The notes under the pieces: generated by a model
Databases searched by the model: none
The model's input: only the letters and a program-made list of their open reading frames with translations
What the model was told of the DNA's origin: nothing
Translations under genes and position numbers: made by a program
Source of the DNA: Pochonia chlamydosporia 170
Taxonomy: Eukaryota; Ascomycota; Sordariomycetes; Hypocreales; Clavicipitaceae
Length of the DNA stretch: 64,000 nt
NCBI RefSeq assembly: GCF_001653235.2
Contig: NC_035791.1
Coordinates: forward strand, 2,542,001-2,606,000
Reading direction: 5' to 3'
Shown: piece after piece, positions 58,867 to 64,000 of the stretch
Layout of the letters: each line of letters begins with the position of its first letter
How positions within the stretch are numbered: the first letter of the stretch is position 1

Positions 58867-59074
58867 CTCATCCATCAACTGTTGTGACTGTTGGGTCCCG
58901 CACTCGAAAAACAGCTGCCTGGATGACGGATGCAATACACCAGCCGGAAAGCCGTTTGAACTCCCAAGATTTTGGCTTGACTAACGACTCTAACCTAGGC
59001 TTGTGCCTTGCATTCACGCAGCCTGTTGCTAAAAACGCGTTCGAGGCTTGTACTTGCAGCTCTATTTGGCCACA

Positions 59075-61351
59075 ATGGCCAGAGCTACGCCATTTTCCGG
59101 CCCAAATGAGCCGCTACACATATTTCAAGACGACGTATTCGATCGAAGCGCTCCCATGACGAGCCACGCTCCGATGCCTTCAGTCACAAAGCCTGCTCGA
59201 CGCCCCTTGAGCAGTTCAAATTCCAACGTCGTCCTCAACCCCCCGACGGCCAGCGGCATGAACTTGTCGCCCCATAAAGCGAGGTCATCGTCACCTCGAT
59301 CACCCCTGAAAGCTACTTCATCACACGGCAACAAGCTTCACATGGTGTCAATGGCGCCTCCCATGGGCAAGGGACCTACGACAGATTCACTTCAGAAGAA
59401 GCCGCATTTATCTAAATTCAAAACGGGTCCTCAGCGACCACACTTCGACATGATGACCTTTGGAAAGGAGAACGTTCATCCTCAGATTTTTCCGGCTCCA
59501 CCAACGATAAACTTGTCGGTCGAAAGCTACTTTCAGAAACCAAATGGCAAGCGAGGATTGATGGACGCTCCCCAAATCAAAGACTCAAGACCAATGAAGA
59601 AGGCCAAAACTGAGGAGCCGACTCTTCCTCCCCACGATTCATTTCCTCCCATTGCAGATGATGGGGCGAAACCACAGCACAGCTACGCTCAGCTCATTGG
59701 CATGGCCATCCTCCGATCTCCCATGCGTCGACTCACCCTCGCACAAATTTACAAGTGGATCAGTGACAATTACTCCTTCTATAACCCCAATGATGCTGGA
59801 TGGCAGAACAGCATTCGACACAACCTGAGTCTTCACAAGAACTTCATTAAAATTGAGCGGCCCAAGGATGACCCCGGCAAGGGCAACTACTGGGGCATTG
59901 AGCCTGGTACCGAATTTCAGTTCCTCAAAGAGAAGCCCACACGAAAGTCGGCACCAACGGCGGAAAATCTTCCAGTAATGTCAACACGTCTCGAACCGTC
60001 AAGACCAGCCACAGCTCCCCTTCTTCAAGAACCGACACTGCCTCCGCCAGCACCGATGCATCACTCGACGCTCCCACCTCTGCCTACTTCGCAAGCCACA
60101 CATCCTATGCACGCAGAGCTTTCATCCGATGCCACGATTCCAATCTCAGATAACATTGGCCCAGAAGATGTCGGCGACAAGATTACGGATAATGACTTAC
60201 CTCTTGATTCATCCCTATACTCTCCGTTGCCTGCCAATATGCACTCGTCGCCTCCCGTCGCTAGGCACGTGGAGGCACGAAGTGGCACACCACCGCCCTT
60301 CGCCCGAAACCCAGTGTCCTCGATTTCCCGATCTCACAAGCGCAAGTTTGCGTCAATGGACGACAGCGGATACATCTCTTCCTTGGAATCCTCAGTGATG
60401 CGACCAAACCAAAAGGCCTTGCTACTGACGTCGGAAGCCGATCGACCTCGCCTTACACGCGGCCGTGCCGAGGAGGAAATCGCCCGCATTCGCAACTCCT
60501 CTCCACTGAGTCCGACCAAGTCTCGGTCTCTATCACTCTATGGTCCCGTTTCATCCTCACCTCTGCGACAACCAAACGAGCACCAGACGCTACCGCCATT
60601 AACCCCGGTCGTGAAAATGAAGCCCCCTGTCCGACCACCGCCGTCCGTCTCGCCAAACACCAACTTGCGCATACATCGTGATAAGGTTCGACATATGCTG
60701 CAATCCCCGTTGCGCCGTGTGACCGGAATTGGAGAGGACAGTGTTCCTTGGAGTCCCGCATTCAACTTGGATGATGCTGTATACTCCTTTGATGACTTGG
60801 GGATGCCCTCAACCGAATTTGACATCTTCCAGGACTTTACCTCTTTGGAAGACCCTCTGTTCCCTGGTATCGGATCAGTCGACGCTGGTTCCCCCGTCAA
60901 GCGCTCTGCCAAGCGGGCTCGATTGGACAGATCTGTGTCCACGTCGGCACTCGGTGAAGCCTCAAACTCCACGCTGAGGAAATCAGTCACTTCCGTCCCA
61001 TTGCTCAAAGTTTCTGAGCACTCCCCATCACGCTTTCTGGAGACACCTAGCAAGGCATTTGAGGGCTTGGGCTCTCCATCCAAGCTTTTCCAGCAGTCCC
61101 CATCACGGCTAGCCTCGCCGAGCAAGTTCACTGCCATGTTGGAGCTCTCGGTCGACAATGACTGGCCAACACTGGGTCTTGATCCTACAGATTTTGGCTC
61201 TCACGGCAACAATGGGGCCACAGACTTTACTGGTCTGGACATCTTGCAAGGCTTCGAGAAGATTGGATCTGGGTCACAATCTTCAAGACATCAACAACAA
61301 CAAAAGGGTGGCAAGCCATCGCTTGGACGAAGCTACTCGACTGCCTTTTAA
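59075..61351 (+). CDS. Forkhead transcription factor, Hcm1/Sep1 type
   Basis: Nuclear DNA-binding regulator. Yeast Hcm1 and fission yeast Sep1, which share this layout, drive cell-cycle-phased genes for chromosome segregation and septation. One exon of 758 residues. The forkhead domain lies at about residues 198-285: KPQHSYAQLIGMAILRSP, LTLAQIYKWISDNYSFY, WQNSIRHNLSLHKNFIK and KGNYWGIEPG, with the helix-3 recognition sequence intact. No FHA domain is seen in the N-terminal 195 residues, which argues against Fkh1/Fkh2. The N-terminus contains FGKENVHP and many SP/TP sites. The C-terminus has repeated SPSKLF/SPSRL motifs, possible CDK sites. The start is the first ATG in the frame, after a leader with a probable intron. 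Confidence 0.9.
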   Translation: MARATPFSGPNEPLHIFQDDVFDRSAPMTSHAPMPSVTKPARRPLSSSNSNVVLNPPTASGMNLSPHKARSSSPRSPLKATSSHGNKLHMVSMAPPMGKGPTTDSLQKKPHLSKFKTGPQRPHFDMMTFGKENVHPQIFPAPPTINLSVESYFQKPNGKRGLMDAPQIKDSRPMKKAKTEEPTLPPHDSFPPIADDGAKPQHSYAQLIGMAILRSPMRRLTLAQIYKWISDNYSFYNPNDAGWQNSIRHNLSLHKNFIKIERPKDDPGKGNYWGIEPGTEFQFLKEKPTRKSAPTAENLPVMSTRLEPSRPATAPLLQEPTLPPPAPMHHSTLPPLPTSQATHPMHAELSSDATIPISDNIGPEDVGDKITDNDLPLDSSLYSPLPANMHSSPPVARHVEARSGTPPPFARNPVSSISRSHKRKFASMDDSGYISSLESSVMRPNQKALLLTSEADRPRLTRGRAEEEIARIRNSSPLSPTKSRSLSLYGPVSSSPLRQPNEHQTLPPLTPVVKMKPPVRPPPSVSPNTNLRIHRDKVRHMLQSPLRRVTGIGEDSVPWSPAFNLDDAVYSFDDLGMPSTEFDIFQDFTSLEDPLFPGIGSVDAGSPVKRSAKRARLDRSVSTSALGEASNSTLRKSVTSVPLLKVSEHSPSRFLETPSKAFEGLGSPSKLFQQSPSRLASPSKFTAMLELSVDNDWPTLGLDPTDFGSHGNNGATDFTGLDILQGFEKIGSGSQSSRHQQQQKGGKPSLGRSYSTAF

Positions 61352-62260
61352 AAATGGCTGTTGAAAAACGGATAAGCCATGTATACGCAAAGATCATTTT
61401 TATGACATTAATGAATTGACGAAGAGAGAGGCGAGACGTTACTCTGAGAAGCCCACCCGTCTGTGATGGTGCTACCAAGAACCTGAACGACAGAATGGAT
61501 CTCAGACAAAAAGGAATATTAGATATGTGGCTGTTGAGCGGGAAATTATTCTCCGCGGGAGCTTCGCGGCTAAATTGTCACGGTAATGATGCACATTAAG
61601 GTATGCCCATGTTAGGAATAAGGTCTGGGATGTTTTATTGGTACTGGATTTACCCCATGATTATTTTTAAGACTCCTTTGTTTTTAGCTATTGCTTGTTT
61701 TTGCCTTGACGCATTATAGTTTGGCAGGTCTGGTCGTTTGATTGCTGGCGGTTATAGCCCCGAGGCGCAGTTTTCTTGCTTTTACTTGGTTTGGATGAAG
61801 GGAGTCAGGATTAGCAAACTAGAGACGGCAGCACGGTTTGGACGAGTTATTGTACGTTTGGATCGGTATCAAGGTGTTTATTATAATATATTTTAGCCTG
61901 TGAAGAAATTCAATGATGTATCGACGTTGTCATTCAACAACTGCCTTTCTCAACGGTGACTTTTGGGGAGTTCTAGTGAATGGTTCAGGAGCAATGATGA
62001 GGCACGACACTGATGCGGAGAGGTGGTAGTGTAGTAGTGGTGGATTGATTGATATTGGTTTCGTGTGAACTATCGTAGGGGGTATCTATGTCAAGCAATA
62101 TGCGCCTTTCCATCCAACGCCGAATATGTCATCAGAAAGTATGGTGTACTATATACAAGAGGGCTTGGCAGGTGATTATCATCAGGAGCTAGTTGATCGT
62201 GTGCTGATTGTGTTACATGTTGAAGTGTATGAAGTGTGTGCGGTTTCCGAGGCGAGGGGA
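61352..62260. other. Convergent intergenic region
   Basis: 3' flanks of the forkhead gene (+) and ATG101 (-). T-rich stretches fit 3' UTRs. No gene recognised. Confidence 0.5.
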
Positions 62261-63123
62261 CTAGTAGATTCTCATCCGGGCAGCCCAACCTGTCTCCTTT
62301 TGATCAATGTTGATCTTGAACGGGAACGGATTGCCGCCTTGTGCGGTGATGGGCGGGATGTGATCTTTGTGAGCGTTGGCAAAGGTGACGATTTTCATGG
62401 CGGTTGTAAGGAGAGTTTGCTCCATGGCGCGACGAACTTTGGCTCGTTCTATAAAAAGAGTTAGCAGCAGGAATAAACATCATGTTGCTGAAGCAAGGAC
62501 AGCTATTCTCCCGAGGAACATATAGGATTTGGGAATGAGACAAGGCATACCACTCTCGGTCCTGGGCTCAGCAACAGTCACTTTTAGAGTCCAACTCTCC
62601 CAGCAGACCTCCTCGTCACCACGGGACAGCCAGGCCTTGCGACGGCGCTTCTCGAAGAACTGGATGGCGACCTGTCCGCGGCCACCGCCATTGGTGGCAG
62701 CGTGATTTCCACCGCCGGAGGAGCGCTCAGCGTCGAGTTGGCGCTCGAGGGCCGAGGCGCGCTGGTCAATCATGGTTTCGAGCTCGTCGTCATCGACATA
62801 CGGTAGGGTAAGGTCCAGGACATCGCGGGTGCGGGGCGTAAGGGATGGGAAGAAACGTGTGAAGAAGATGGTGTGGAGGATGCCTTGCGGGAAGATGTTA
62901 GTTATTTTGTATTTTTTTTTTTCGTTTCATGTATTATCCCGAGATGCCGGTTGGTGATTGAGGAAGCGTGATATGGAGGATAGGGCGGGTTAAAATTGCG
63001 CTGCCGTCGGCGCGACGTTGGCTATTGGTGACGATGTGACTGACCTTTGACGACATCCCGGACGGAGCGGGGATCGGTAAACACGTCGAGTATAAACTCT
63101 GGCGGGTCCTTTTGCTGGTCCAT
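62261..63123 (-). CDS. ATG101: Autophagy protein Atg101 (HORMA domain)
   Basis: HORMA-fold partner of Atg13 in the Atg1 kinase complex that starts autophagosome formation. Three exons (63123-63045, 62883-62551, 62448-62261) join in phase to 199 residues, the normal length. Exon 1 gives MDQQKDPPEFILDVFTDPRS. Exon 2 gives GILHTIFFTRFFPSLTPRTR, DVLDLTLPYVDDDELETMID and EEVCWESWTLKVTVAEPRTE. Exon 3 gives ERAKVRRAMEQTLL, MKIVTFANAHKDHIPPIT and the conserved end GWAARMRIY. An Asn/Gly-rich insert (GGGNHAATNGGGRG) sits in a loop. The first intron (161 bp) has the non-canonical-looking donor GTCAGT but is required to join the conserved helices. It belongs to the Atg101 lineage retained by most filamentous fungi and absent from budding yeast. 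Confidence 0.94.
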
Positions 63124-64000
63124 TGTATGGCGGTGGTGAGGATGTTGCGGATGGGATATGGGAGAATACGGGAGGATGTTGGCTCTTGTGGTTTTTTTTC
63201 GCTCGGATGGTGTGAGCTTGCGTCCGGCACAGAGCTCGACTGAAGTGAGGAGAGGGCAAGAATAGAGGTGAGGTGAGCCGGAGGTGAGCTGGAAGATGGA
63301 CATGGAAGGCTTGAAGGCGGAGTGGTTTCTTGATCAGCCGCGCGACGTCAGAGCTTGCTTTGGCGGGGCGGGGGAAGCATTGAGCAGTGATGAGGGGCAT
63401 TTGCAGGTGCTGGCCGGGGCTCTTCAATGGACATCTGTACCGTTGAGCCCATTTGAGAAGCAGACTGGACTTGGATGTCAGGCGTAAGCAGGTGCTTCGA
63501 CGCTGGTTACTGGCTGCATCTGGGTTCAGTCTGGTGCTGCCACTGGAGGGCTACAGATGGGCTGATAGCGCTATCCGATCCGGTTCCAGCCAGACTTGGC
63601 CCGTAAATGGGACCAGACCATTGGCCCCAGTGCCACCATAGCTGCTCAGATGGTGCATGTCATGGGATGTGACATCTGGATGTTAAGCCAAGCATAGCTT
63701 ACTGCATCACTGAACCATTACGGAGCACTCCGCCCGCCCAAGTATCAAGTCCCAGTACTCCGTACATCACTCCCAGCCACCTTGCTGCAAGACTCCCGTT
63801 GCACCAGCCACAATGCCAGGCCCTCGCCACAGCCCAACTTGACACTTGCTTTCTGTGGCAGCAAGTACCGAATACAGCCTTCACCAGCGTGAAAGGTACC
63901 AGGCTCTTTACCCCGAGGCTCCGTTCCTGTCACGAATTGCCAGCATGCCCGTGGTGTGGTGTGGCGCTCTCCTCGGGAACCGAGGCCTCGGCTCCCCAAA
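63124..64000. other. Upstream of ATG101; nothing else recognised
   Basis: Promoter region of ATG101 and further spacer. It holds ACGGAGCACTCCG (about 63720) and AGTACTCCGTAC (about 63754) palindromic motifs. No gene recognised. Confidence 0.45.

Larger units (their letters stand above)
54716..59074. other. 4.4-kb intergenic region, upstream of forkhead gene
   Basis: 3' flank of PAN1 and a long promoter or leader for the forkhead gene. The frames at 55001-55327 and 55847-56269 show no domains. CT-rich sequence from about 58180 suggests a leader. No gene recognised. Confidence 0.5.

Overview
The window is nuclear DNA of a filamentous ascomycete, most likely a sordariomycete of the order Hypocreales. 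The genes have short GT-AG introns (mostly 55-95 bp) with CTAAC/CTGAC-type branch points, lie on both strands without operons, and encode typical ascomycete proteins (Rco1, Pds5, Ctr9, Pan1, Snx41, Atg101). I assembled the exon-intron structures by hand from splice signals and reading phase. Phase closes exactly in every gene except SNX41.

Layout: (1) 1.37-6.04 kb (-), a double-PHD Rco1-like Rpd3S subunit. (2) 6-10.5 kb, an accessory-looking patch with a decayed ankyrin-repeat pseudogene and a secreted M43 metalloprotease. (3) 10.6-21.2 kb, housekeeping genes: a PA2G4/Cdb4-type protein (-), a SNF5/SMARCB1 subunit (+) and cohesin regulator Pds5 (-). (4) 23.6-25.1 kb (+), a repeat-bearing Thr/Ser-rich surface protein. 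(5) 25.6-29.6 kb (-), mRNA guanylyltransferase Ceg1 and sorting nexin Snx41, the latter with an apparent frameshift. (6) 31-33.8 kb, a single-pass membrane protein (-) divergent from a four-exon gene for a 108-residue six-cysteine secreted protein (+). (7) 34.5-39.8 kb, Paf1-complex subunit Ctr9 (+) convergent with cytochrome b5 reductase (-). (8) 39.8-45.3 kb, a 5.5-kb region with no recognisable gene, ending in a probable long leader with small upstream ORFs. (9) 45.3-54.7 kb (+), a PH-like/leucine-rich-repeat protein followed by the endocytic actin regulator Pan1. (10) 59.1-61.4 kb (+), an Hcm1/Sep1-type forkhead factor. (11) 62.3-63.1 kb (-), autophagy protein Atg101.

Many of the housekeeping genes act in chromatin and co-transcriptional processes (Rco1, Snf5, Pds5, Ceg1, Ctr9, forkhead). 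The adjacent LRR protein and Pan1 may both concern cortical actin, but that link is inference. The loci least explained by known biology are the six-cysteine secreted protein, the ankyrin relic beside the protease, the repeat-bearing surface protein, and the large gene-free interval. No tRNA, rRNA, CRISPR array or intact transposon was recognised.
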